This document shows positions 48,056-55,326 of a stretch of DNA of 64,000 bases, piece by piece. Under the pieces are notes generated by a model that saw nothing but the letters and a program-made list of their open reading frames with translations, ran no database searches and was not told the origin of the DNA. The stretch's first letter is position 1. Each line of letters starts with the position of its first letter. The translations under genes and the position numbers were made by a program. This DNA is from Streptococcus infantis (lineage in GTDB: Bacteria > Bacillota > Bacilli > Lactobacillales > Streptococcaceae): the NCBI RefSeq assembly GCF_000960085.1, contig NZ_JYGT01000007.1:372001-436000 (forward strand), read 5' to 3'.

Positions 48056-49474
48056 CTAACCGTTAGCTCTGCCTTCTAGTTCCTCACTGAGCTTTTGCAT
48101 TTCTTTAAAAGCTGTTAGGCTAACATAAGCACCCGCTTCATAATACTCCGTTGGATTAATGGCATAGTCAAAAACTTCAATCATGCCTCCCGCTTCTTCA
48201 ATCATGCCATTCCATTTTTCGTCAAAGACCATTCGCAGACGTTTCCAATCGGTAAATACTGGCACAGAATTTCTGCCATCTTTTCCTTCTTTAACTGGAA
48301 TGTTAAAACTAGAATCTTTTTCCAAGACAAAGGAATTTCCTTCCTGACTATCGCCCTTAAATTCCGAAGCCGCATCTAAAGGAATTAAGAACTTTGCTTT
48401 CGGCATAGCTTCAGAGAAGAACTTATAATAGAGTTTATAAAGTAATTCTTGCTCTTCCGTAATCGGATAATCTAGTTGCCCCATCAACAACATCCATCTT
48501 ACCAAGTCAGGGTTCATTACAGGAACTTGTATTTCTGGTAAATCAGAAAAATCTGGTTTTTGGACTAAGGCTGAAGCACTGATGCTAACTTCCTTGGAAT
48601 TAAAGATTGATCCCAAGGCACCATTTAAGTAAAAGGCTGTCCCAAGGAAATTCTCAATCCCTTTTTTATCTTCCGTATTTTCAATCAGTTTTACGACTGA
48701 GTTTGGTCGACTATCAATGGTTTCCTTGAATTGGCGATACCAAGATGGTGTCAAAAGCATGATCATGGGATCAGTACATAGGTATCCCTCTTCTCCCCTG
48801 TCATAGGTCGTTGAGAAAAGATAGGGTTCGCCTGTTTTTTCTGAATAAACTGCATAAACAGAATCTGCTGCTAACAACTTATCCTTGACAATTTCTGCTA
48901 GACGCTCCAACTTGCGGGTGTTAGCTTGATAGCTTTCTTCACTTTCAGTTTCCTGATTTTGACGGCATTTCCATAAAAAGAGACGTAAAATCTCTACACT
49001 GTCATCAAGGCTAGCTGCCAAATAGTCTTCATTTGTCAACTGACCCTCTTGGATGGCTACAAAAGCACGATAAAGAGCATCTGAATAGCTAGATAATTTT
49101 TGCTCTTCCTCAACACCTGAACTAAAAAGCACACTTCCTTTTTTCAGTTTATCCAAAGAAGGAATCCTATCAACCACTAGATGGGCAAGCACTTCATCAG
49201 TTAGACTATCTGCATCTTTGTTTTGACTGCTGAGTTTTTTAACCTCTACAGTACCAAGAACGTCCATTCCTTGGTCAGGATTGCAAAACTGCAACTGATC
49301 CCCAACCTTGAGACTACCTTCTAGACTCCCAACAATCAATAATTGATTCGTTTCCTTCATCGGGAACAAATCTAGCACACCCACGCAAGTATTGCCTTTC
49401 GCCTCTTCTGCTTCCTTATTGGATTCAGTTGTTTTTGTTGCTTCTGTCTTTTTTAAAAAATCAAAGATTCCCAT
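48056..49474 (-). CDS. SseB-domain protein with translation-factor-like beta-barrel
   Basis: The 472-residue protein starts MGIFDFLKK and has a segment resembling domain II of translation GTPases (about 30-80, LIVGSLEGSLKVGDQLQF). A long acidic middle follows, then a C-terminal SseB-like domain (about 370-450, KFLIPLDAASEF and VPVFTDWKRLRMVFDE). Similar SseB proteins occur in streptococci without known function. It is separated from rnmV by ~130 bp holding no gene. The beta-barrel call is by pattern only. Confidence 0.7.
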   Translation of the reverse strand: MGIFDFLKKTEATKTTESNKEAEEAKGNTCVGVLDLFPMKETNQLLIVGSLEGSLKVGDQLQFCNPDQGMDVLGTVEVKKLSSQNKDADSLTDEVLAHLVVDRIPSLDKLKKGSVLFSSGVEEEQKLSSYSDALYRAFVAIQEGQLTNEDYLAASLDDSVEILRLFLWKCRQNQETESEESYQANTRKLERLAEIVKDKLLAADSVYAVYSEKTGEPYLFSTTYDRGEEGYLCTDPMIMLLTPSWYRQFKETIDSRPNSVVKLIENTEDKKGIENFLGTAFYLNGALGSIFNSKEVSISASALVQKPDFSDLPEIQVPVMNPDLVRWMLLMGQLDYPITEEQELLYKLYYKFFSEAMPKAKFLIPLDAASEFKGDSQEGNSFVLEKDSSFNIPVKEGKDGRNSVPVFTDWKRLRMVFDEKWNGMIEEAGGMIEVFDYAINPTEYYEAGAYVSLTAFKEMQKLSEELEGRANG

Positions 49475-49607
49475 AACTTTCCCTCATTGTCTCCACTTAG
49501 CACAAATCCTATGGAGTTACTTTTCTAATGCTTGCAAGCAAGCCTGATTATACCGTATATGCTTACTTCTATTGTATCATATTCCCCCTACATTTTGGGG
49601 GAGTTTC

Positions 49608-50171
49608 TCAATTCTCATACGATTTCATAACATCTTCAACTTCTGCTAAACTAATGCCAAACAATTCCAAACGTTTAAGAAGTTGTTTACCATTGGAATA
49701 ACCGATACGTAGACTTTCTCCTAGATATTCTCTGCGTTTTCTGCTATCTGCGCCTGCTAGAAAACCCAAGCGAATCAAGTCACTACGGCTAATATCAAAG
49801 TCACTTTCTACTTCAAACTGCTCTGTGACTTGTTCTAGTGCTGTTTTCAAGTCTTCGTAACTGGCATGTTCGATTCCTAGAGAACGCCCCTTGGTCTTGG
49901 ACTTAGGCACTGCCTCATCACGTCTAAGAAAGGCGTGTTGAACTGAAGGGATGGCCGTCATAATCATTCGACGAATGCGTTCTCCGTTAAAGTCAGGATC
50001 TGTAAAGACAATCACCCCATGATGTTGGTGTAGACGTTGGATTCGTTCAAGATCCTGTTCATTGATAGCCGAGCCACGAGTCTCATAGGTCTCCACATCA
50101 AAATAACGTTTTAGATTTGCCGTATCATCGCGCCCTTCGACTACGATGACTTGGGAAATTTTCTCTTTCAT
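49608..50171 (-). CDS. rnmV: Ribonuclease M5 (5S rRNA maturation)
   Basis: The 187-residue TOPRIM nuclease has VVEGRDD (catalytic Glu) and VIVFTDPDFNGERIRR (DxD), plus the RnmV-specific C-terminal helical part (SRKRREYLGESLRIGYSNGKQLLKRL). It trims 5S rRNA precursor. It overlaps tatD by 4 nt (ATGA), so its expression depends on transcription and translation through tatD, whose promoter has been displaced by the element. Confidence 0.94.
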   Translation of the reverse strand: MKEKISQVIVVEGRDDTANLKRYFDVETYETRGSAINEQDLERIQRLHQHHGVIVFTDPDFNGERIRRMIMTAIPSVQHAFLRRDEAVPKSKTKGRSLGIEHASYEDLKTALEQVTEQFEVESDFDISRSDLIRLGFLAGADSRKRREYLGESLRIGYSNGKQLLKRLELFGISLAEVEDVMKSYEN

Positions 50172-50947
50172 GATTTACTTTCCAATCCAAAGATGCCTTC
50201 TGCATTGGCACTGGTCGCAGCAGCTAATTCTTCTGTCGTCATGCCACGCAAATCTGCAATAAAGTCCACTACATAGCGCGTGTAAGCTGTCTTGTTTTCA
50301 CGGCCACGTTTAGGAACAGGAGCCAGGTAAGGGGCATCTGTTTCTACCAAAATCTTATCCAAAGGTAACTCTTTGGCTGCTTCCTGAATGTCTGTTGCCT
50401 TTTTGAAAGTCACCACCCCAGAAAAGGAAATAGTCATACCTAACTCCACAAACTTTTCAGCCCACTCCAAAGAACCTGAGAAAGAGTGCATGATGCCACC
50501 ACGGGGACCAACGCCCTCACTCTTAATAATCTCATAGGTATCTTCTAGCGCGTCACGGGTGTGAACCACAAAAGGCAAGTCCAGTTCCTTAGATAGCTGA
50601 ATCTGACGACGGAAAACTTGTTCCTGCACTTCTTTAGGGGCTGTCATCCAGTGATAGTCCAAACCAATCTCACCCAAGGCAACAACTTTGGGATGTTTTA
50701 GTTTCTCCAACAGGTAATTCTCAACATCCTCTGTATAGGTCCCTGCTTCTGTCGGATGCCAACCAATCGTCGCATAGAGTTGGTCATACTTGTCCACCAA
50801 TTCTAGAGCACGCTCAATAGTCGGTTTGTCAAATCCAACAATATTCATTCGAGTCACACCCATTTCAGCTGCTAAGGCTATTTCTTCTGCTTCTCTTCCT
50901 AAAAACTCTTCCACATTCAAGTGGGTATGTGTATCAAAAATATCCAA
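50168..50947 (-). CDS. tatD: TatD-family DNase, 5' end rebuilt by an integrated element
   Basis: The 259-residue metal-dependent nuclease has DTHTHLN (metal His pair), GEIGLDYHW, VVHTRDA, MHSFSG and VETDAPYLAP. The present start is TTG with AAGGA about 8 nt upstream, giving a start of Leu/Met-Asp-Ile-Phe. The native gene began ATG ATT TTT GAT ACA CAT (Met-Ile-Phe-Asp), and that ATG with its ribosome site and promoter now lies 6.9 kb away at the right end of the element. The element adds one codon and keeps the frame. No good promoter is visible between the integrase stop and this start. Confidence 0.93.
   Translation of the reverse strand: MDIFDTHTHLNVEEFLGREAEEIALAAEMGVTRMNIVGFDKPTIERALELVDKYDQLYATIGWHPTEAGTYTEDVENYLLEKLKHPKVVALGEIGLDYHWMTAPKEVQEQVFRRQIQLSKELDLPFVVHTRDALEDTYEIIKSEGVGPRGGIMHSFSGSLEWAEKFVELGMTISFSGVVTFKKATDIQEAAKELPLDKILVETDAPYLAPVPKRGRENKTAYTRYVVDFIADLRGMTTEELAAATSANAEGIFGLESKS
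50926..50941 (+). repeat. Left 16-bp attachment repeat (attL core) in tatD
   Basis: TATGTGTATCAAAAAT occurs here in tatD codons 3-8 and again at 57872-57887. The flanks differ on both sides, so the identity is exactly 16 bp. Confidence 0.85.
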
Positions 50948-51047
50948 ACTAAATTTCCTTCTCTTTCCTCAATGTTCCTTAGCTACCAAAAGAAAAGACT
51001 TTCTCTCTTCTATACTTCCCTATCTTTCCCCTATTTTCTATTCACTT

Positions 51048-51077
51048 TGGTTAGTACTTGGTTAGTTCTATGGTTAG
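51048..51077 (+). repeat. Left integrase arm-type repeats
   Basis: TTGGTTAGT occurs twice, at 51048-51056 and 51058-51066, followed by ATGGTTAG. The unit TTGGTTAGTTnTATGGTTA recurs in the same orientation at the other end of the element. Confidence 0.65.
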
Positions 51078-51080
51078 CAT

Positions 51081-52220
51081 CTACAGATGAATTTGATTAA
51101 GTTTCTCTCTCAATTCATCTTGTATATTTTTTGTTACATGACTATAGATCCTTAAAGTGATAGATTCATCTCTATGTCCAACTCGCTCCATAATAGCCTT
51201 TATGGGTATCCCTAGTTCAGCCAATAAACTAATATGCGAATGTCTAAGCATGTGAATATTATAGGATCTGTGCCCACCCAACACTACTTCACAAATATTT
51301 TTGATAAATCTATATAACAAAAGCTGTCTCATAATGTTACCTTGCTCAGTCACAAAGATGAACTCCTCATCAAAACAGTTCCTACGAAAGTACTCGATAA
51401 TATCCAAGCAACGTTCACTTAGTACTATCGTCCGGACAGAGCCTACTGTTTTCGTTGTCTGTAAGATTCTCTCATCATATCCATGAGCAACATAATCTAT
51501 TGTATGATCAATTGTTAAAAGATTCGCTTTGAAGTTTACATCTTGATAGCGAACCCCTATAAACTCTGCAAAACGAAGACCAGTTAAAAAGATAAATTCC
51601 ATTGCCAAAGCATAACGCTTATCTTTATTGTGACTTTCACAATACGATAAAACCTGTCCTAGTTCCTCTCTACTAATGAAATTATCCTTTGCTTTTTGCA
51701 ACTTCTCATAGTCCGCTTTCTGCTTCGGAATTACCACCCCTTTAACTGGTGAGTCAGAAATATATCCGACCTTTACAGCATAATCAAAGATACCATTCAA
51801 GTATATTTTTCGATTTTTTCTTGTTGAATTTTGAACATTCAAATTCATTAGATATGTTTGAACTAGCTGAGTGGTGTAATCTGATATTCTCAAATTTCCT
51901 ACTGCTCCCATGAATAGCTCTAAACTTTTCATCTCACTTCTATAACTAGAAGATTTTATCTCACTGGAACGAATCGTTTTTCATTCTTCCAATAGTTGAC
52001 TAAAAATCATTTCTTCTAGTTGTTTCTTTTCGACTTCCTCTTTTGTAGGAGCGGTTAGAAGTTTTTCGATTTTTAGCGCTAAACGACGTTTTGCTTCTGC
52101 TTGAGAAACTCTAGATTTTGATTTTAGAGTCACAGAGACTTGCTTCCACTTTTCCTCTCGTTCATGATAGAATTTCTCATAATAACGGTATTTACCATTA
52201 TCCAATTTTTTAAAAAACAT
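51081..52220 (-). pseudogene. Tyrosine integrase interrupted by one in-frame TGA
   Basis: The two frames 51981-52220 (79 residues, arm-binding domain, FKKLDNGKYRYYEKFYHERE) and 51081-51932 (283 residues) lie in the same frame. Only the TGA at 51981-51983 and 16 sense codons before the next ATG separate them, giving 380 codons including both stops. The TGA follows ...QLLEE, where related integrases have a Trp-containing stretch, suggesting TGG to TGA. The catalytic part keeps Arg (LTGLRFAEF), Lys (TVGSVRTIVL), HMLRHSH, GHR and IYSHV Tyr. AAGGAG precedes the first ATG. Full-length protein would need suppression; the C-terminal part might be made alone. Confidence 0.85.
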
Positions 52221-52282
52221 TTCTTCTCCTTGTACTTTTAAAGCAAAGGAAAGCTATGTAGCATAGCTTAATTATAACATAA

Positions 52283-52492
52283 CTACATAGCTTCCTCATA
52301 TTTCTTTTGTTTATAAAGCAGAAATTCCTTATAACCTTCAACATTTATATATACTCTCTTATGAGAAGGCTTCAAAATGTATCCTTGGAATTTTTCATTT
52401 CTTCGCATTTCTGTTAGATCATTGTTTAAGGTTTTTAACGGAACATCAAATAATTCCGTAATCCCTTTCTTGCTTTTATATATATTTTCCAT
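52283..52492 (-). CDS. Excisionase-like small DNA-binding protein
   Basis: The 69-residue basic protein has a predicted helix-turn-helix (KKGITELFDVPLKTLNNDLTEMRR) and a wing-like YILKPSHKRVYINVEGYKEFL. Its size and place just upstream of the integrase gene fit an excisionase. It could instead be a small transcription regulator. The start has AGGAG 7 nt upstream. Confidence 0.6.
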   Translation of the reverse strand: MENIYKSKKGITELFDVPLKTLNNDLTEMRRNEKFQGYILKPSHKRVYINVEGYKEFLLYKQKKYEEAM

Positions 52493-52544
52493 AAATTTCT
52501 CCTATTTTTGATATAATAGGGATGGTAAAAGACATTCTCTTTTA

Positions 52545-53396
52545 TTACCTACTTAGCTTGTCAGTTGCTCCGCCAAAAGTGTCTGACAAGCTTTTTATGT
52601 TATCGTAAAACTCGGTAGTATATTCTTTCACACCATAATGAGTTTCATGTTTTGTGGTACGTGAAAAAGTCGGAGGACTGTTAATTTTATAAGTCTTCAT
52701 AAGTTCAGCCTTTGTTGTTGTAATTTCCAAAGGCTTTTCAATTCCTCTGCTTGTACGATAAATACGAATTCCTTTTGGATACATGTATAAACGAGCTCCT
52801 TTTACAATAGATTTATTTTGTGAACCCTCATCACCTATCTGCAAATTAGATAAATAAGCAATCAAATAATTCCCAACCTTATCAGCTCTCTTTAACCTCT
52901 TGGTCTTTGTAAAACCTTTCCCCCACATCTTAGCAAGGTCATTGTTAGGAATTGTTAGTTCGGAATCGTTCTTTAATAACACATGCAAATGCCACCTTCC
53001 ACTAGCTTGTGGCTCAATGACCGTAATATAATCAACATTTCCAAACTGATTACGAATGCGTCGAATGAACGCTTTGAAATCCATGTAAACTATAGCCGGA
53101 TCGGTAACATGGTCTCGATAAGTCAACGTTATCCATAACTGGTTGATACCTCCCGTAAAATTATGAGATACTAGACGGCGTAGTTTTTTCATAGTCTGTT
53201 TAGTAGACTTCAAATTATCGAATCGTGTACTACTGGAAGTATCCATAGCGTGAATTTCTCCAGTCTCAAGATTTACGTAACGCTTGCCCTCTATCACTTT
53301 GATAATTTGTTCTTGTTGACCGTTGGCGGTAGTCATTTCAACGGTATCACCATAAACATAGGCTTTAACCAATTTATTGGGAAAAATTTGATTCAT
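52545..53396 (-). CDS. HUH-type rolling-circle replication initiator (Rep)
   Basis: The 283-residue protein has the three HUH motifs in order: motif 1 LWITLTYRD (about 88-96), motif 2 WHLHVLL with metal-binding His136 and His138, and motif 3 YLIAY with Tyr177 and Tyr181 spaced by three residues. This suggests a two-tyrosine nickase for rolling-circle replication. A 105-nt extended hairpin lies about 85 nt upstream and probably holds the nick site or single-strand origin. GGAG precedes the ATG. It may serve for copy-out of the excised circle, or for mobilisation. Confidence 0.75.
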   Translation of the reverse strand: MNQIFPNKLVKAYVYGDTVEMTTANGQQEQIIKVIEGKRYVNLETGEIHAMDTSSSTRFDNLKSTKQTMKKLRRLVSHNFTGGINQLWITLTYRDHVTDPAIVYMDFKAFIRRIRNQFGNVDYITVIEPQASGRWHLHVLLKNDSELTIPNNDLAKMWGKGFTKTKRLKRADKVGNYLIAYLSNLQIGDEGSQNKSIVKGARLYMYPKGIRIYRTSRGIEKPLEITTTKAELMKTYKINSPPTFSRTTKHETHYGVKEYTTEFYDNIKSLSDTFGGATDKLSR

Positions 53397-53420
53397 AATG
53401 TCTCCTTTCGTTGTGCTAAT

Positions 53421-53451
53421 GTTTGACGCTTATCAAGTTAATGGGTCAAAC
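53421..53451. repeat. 7-bp inverted repeat upstream of rep
   Basis: GTTTGAC (53421-53427) and GTCAAAC (53445-53451) flank 17 nt. It lies between the rep ribosome site and the long hairpin, and could be a Rep-binding or operator site. Confidence 0.45.
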
Positions 53452-53481
53452 TAACGATGTTTAAATTTATTCCATGGTTTA

Positions 53482-53586
53482 TTGACAGTAGGAACCCTAA
53501 GATTATAAAACTGATTGTGTTGGCACGGTGAACAAAGTTCCACCGTACCACCACAACCAGTCTAATTCATCTTAGCCTACTGTCAA
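53482..53586. other. Putative replication origin: 105-nt extended hairpin
   Basis: The arms pair nearly throughout: TTGACAGTAGG with CCTACTGTCAA (11 bp), CTAAGAT with ATCTTAG (7 bp), ACTGATTGTGTTGG with CCACCACAACCAGT (12 of 14), GGCACGGTG with CACCGTACC (8 of 9), and an apex GAAC-AAA-GTTC. Small bulges lie between blocks. No T-run follows on either strand, which argues against a terminator. Its place directly upstream of an HUH Rep gene suggests an origin (dso or sso). Confidence 0.6.
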
Positions 53587-53613
53587 CAACTTTCACGGTA
53601 TAAAATTAACCAT

Positions 53614-54180
53614 CTAAGACCACGGATGCTTCAGTTTGAACAAAGCCCCCTTTATCGTTCGTTTATCTAAGTCATTACATATGATGAATGCTAGATAGCG
53701 CAACCCACCCTTTACATATAGATCAGCAAGACCATGAAGAGCATATTTCTGCAAATAAAAGATCCAAGTATCTTTTATTCTTAATAGAGCGTCTGGATCT
53801 ATCTCTCCAAAAATTTGAAACCGAAAAACTACACACCTAGCTCCAAATTCTTGAATTCCCTGGTTATCCATTGTACCTATAGGAACTCTTTCATCTGCTA
53901 CGTGCACTCTCTGGACCGACTTGCTTCCATCGGCTTGAACAACTTCCTGAGCTTCGTAAATTGGAACTAGTGTATATGCAAACTGATTTTCCTGAATATT
54001 TTCTTTCACTAATTCTACCAATACATTTTGAGTAGAATCTAGAAATCTATTCCAGTTTTTTTGATTTTCTTCTATCTGGACTTTCCTCTGGTACTCCTGA
54101 AGTTTTCTGCCACAAAGATGACAAACTTCCTTAATACCTTCAAAAATCTTCATAGGTATTTCTTCGATAATCGACGGCAT
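53614..54180 (-). CDS. Unrecognised 188-residue element protein
   Basis: The protein has a CHLCGRKL motif near residue 36 that could be half of a zinc site, a basic helix (QEYQRKVQIEENQKNW) and a mixed alpha/beta remainder. It has no signal peptide or membrane segment. It starts 11 nt after the next gene upstream, so both are co-transcribed towards rep. No family recognised. Confidence 0.6.
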   Translation of the reverse strand: MPSIIEEIPMKIFEGIKEVCHLCGRKLQEYQRKVQIEENQKNWNRFLDSTQNVLVELVKENIQENQFAYTLVPIYEAQEVVQADGSKSVQRVHVADERVPIGTMDNQGIQEFGARCVVFRFQIFGEIDPDALLRIKDTWIFYLQKYALHGLADLYVKGGLRYLAFIICNDLDKRTIKGALFKLKHPWS

Positions 54181-54191
54181 ATTGACCTCCT

Positions 54192-54557
54192 TTAAAGTTC
54201 GACAACTTCATTGACTTTTGCAATCAAACTAAGCTGGTTACGGTACTCTCCATATACAACTGCCTTCTCAATGTCTACAATTTCTACAGTTGTGATCATT
54301 GGTTGATACGAGTCGTAATCCTTCATCGATGCTAGTGGAACTTTTACAGTGAGTTGCTCTCCAATATTATTTTTTTCGTTTGGATAGTCACTGTCATCAG
54401 AAAAGATAAGTACGCCCACTTTTACCCCTTTTTCAATTTCTGAACCAGTTTCACTTTTTTCTATCCACATTGTGGCAGAAATAAAGCGCAACTCTTTTTG
54501 AGCAAAGAATAACGAAGCGTTGAACTCTGTAAAATATGATAAATTCTTAAGTGTCAT
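54192..54557 (-). CDS. DUF961/YdcP-like element protein (tentative)
   Basis: The 121-residue beta-rich protein has EQLTVKVPLASMKDYDSYQPMITTVEIVDIEKAVVYG, which resembles the conserved part of DUF961 proteins found near the replication/transfer region of Tn916- and ICEBs1-like elements. The match is by pattern and weak. It directly precedes the 188-residue gene in one transcript. Confidence 0.5.
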   Translation of the reverse strand: MTLKNLSYFTEFNASLFFAQKELRFISATMWIEKSETGSEIEKGVKVGVLIFSDDSDYPNEKNNIGEQLTVKVPLASMKDYDSYQPMITTVEIVDIEKAVVYGEYRNQLSLIAKVNEVVEL

Positions 54558-54596
54558 AAGTCAAAACCTTCTTTCTATATGTAAAAGCAAATCGTC

Positions 54597-54641
54597 TACT
54601 TTTAACGAAATAAATACTGTGACGATTACAGATAACAACAT
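54597..54641 (-). CDS. Possible 14-residue leader peptide with near-perfect ribosome site
   Basis: AAGGAGGTGAT lies 6-7 nt before an ATG that encodes MLLSVIVTVFISLK and a TAG. The ribosome site is among the best in the window, yet the frame is very short and the next gene starts only about 40 nt later. It may be a regulatory leader or a small hydrophobic peptide, or the ribosome site may be a chance remnant. Confidence 0.3.
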
Positions 54642-54706
54642 TTTAAAATCACCTCCTTGCTTATAAGGAGAAATTTTAAAAGAGTTCGGAGTAGATTATG
54701 AAATTA

Positions 54707-55129
54707 TTAATCTATTAATTCTTTTCGTAGAATCTCTATAATACGCTCATAGTGTCTTTTGACAGTTTTGTCACTAAGCCCAACTTCCTTTGCAAGATGC
54801 GAGAATGATTTATTCTCAAAAACAACTCCAAACAGAATTTCTCTGTCTCTGTCGCTCAGCAAACTCTTAATAGCATCGTTTATAATAGCAATTTCTTCTT
54901 TTTTTATTAAGAAAGACAATGGGTCATTATAATCTGCTATCGTATCTAATAAAGAACCTGTGTCACCTGATCTACTATCTAAACTACGAAGACCATAAGA
55001 ACGATCTTTTCTACATGAATTCTCATAGGGCTGGTTTAGTAAGTTATCTACCTTTTTCCAATCGTCAGTAAGTAAAGCTCTTTGAATTGCTTCTTCTCTA
55101 CGTTGTTCTACTTTTGTTAAATCTACCAT
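54707..55129 (-). CDS. Sigma-70-region-4-like regulator of the element
   Basis: The 140-residue protein ends with a sigma region-4-like helix-turn-helix: DAIKSLLSDRDREILFGVVFENKSFSHLAKEVGLSDKTVKRHYERIIEILRKEL. The N-terminal half is charged and has no sigma region 2. Such proteins in streptococcal elements resemble ArpU/sigma-like activators. AGGAGG precedes the ATG. It probably activates the downstream replication genes or excision. Confidence 0.7.
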   Translation of the reverse strand: MVDLTKVEQRREEAIQRALLTDDWKKVDNLLNQPYENSCRKDRSYGLRSLDSRSGDTGSLLDTIADYNDPLSFLIKKEEIAIINDAIKSLLSDRDREILFGVVFENKSFSHLAKEVGLSDKTVKRHYERIIEILRKELID

Positions 55130-55236
55130 ATGTTGGTACCTCCTGGGGATTTACCAACCATACAGAGTTTGTCTTCTCACGCTATCGCCAGTGGAAAATA
55201 CTTAGTAGTCATTTTAGATAGAAACAGTCAGATGTA

Positions 55237-55275
55237 TAAAAAAATAGCAGTTATACAAAATCGTATAACTGCTAT
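55237..55275 (-). terminator. Terminator of the lipoprotein gene
   Basis: ATAGCAGTTATAC / GTATAACTGCTAT hairpin with a 6-nt loop and TTTTTTT on the minus strand. Confidence 0.85.
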
Positions 55276-55326
55276 GCATTTACTATATATAATTTCAAAT
55301 ATATTTTCAGTTTTTTATTCACTCAA

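Noticed and set aside
51933..51980. A frameshift between the two integrase parts
   Set aside because: Codon counting shows both parts are in the same frame (1140 nt in all), so the lesion is a nonsense codon and not a frameshift.
51981..52220. The 79-residue frame as a separate excisionase
   Set aside because: Its sequence is the arm-binding N-terminus of a tyrosine integrase and continues in frame into the catalytic part.
53482..53586. Long hairpin as a transcription terminator
   Set aside because: No T-run follows on either strand and the structure is far longer than the terminators elsewhere in the window; an origin is more likely.
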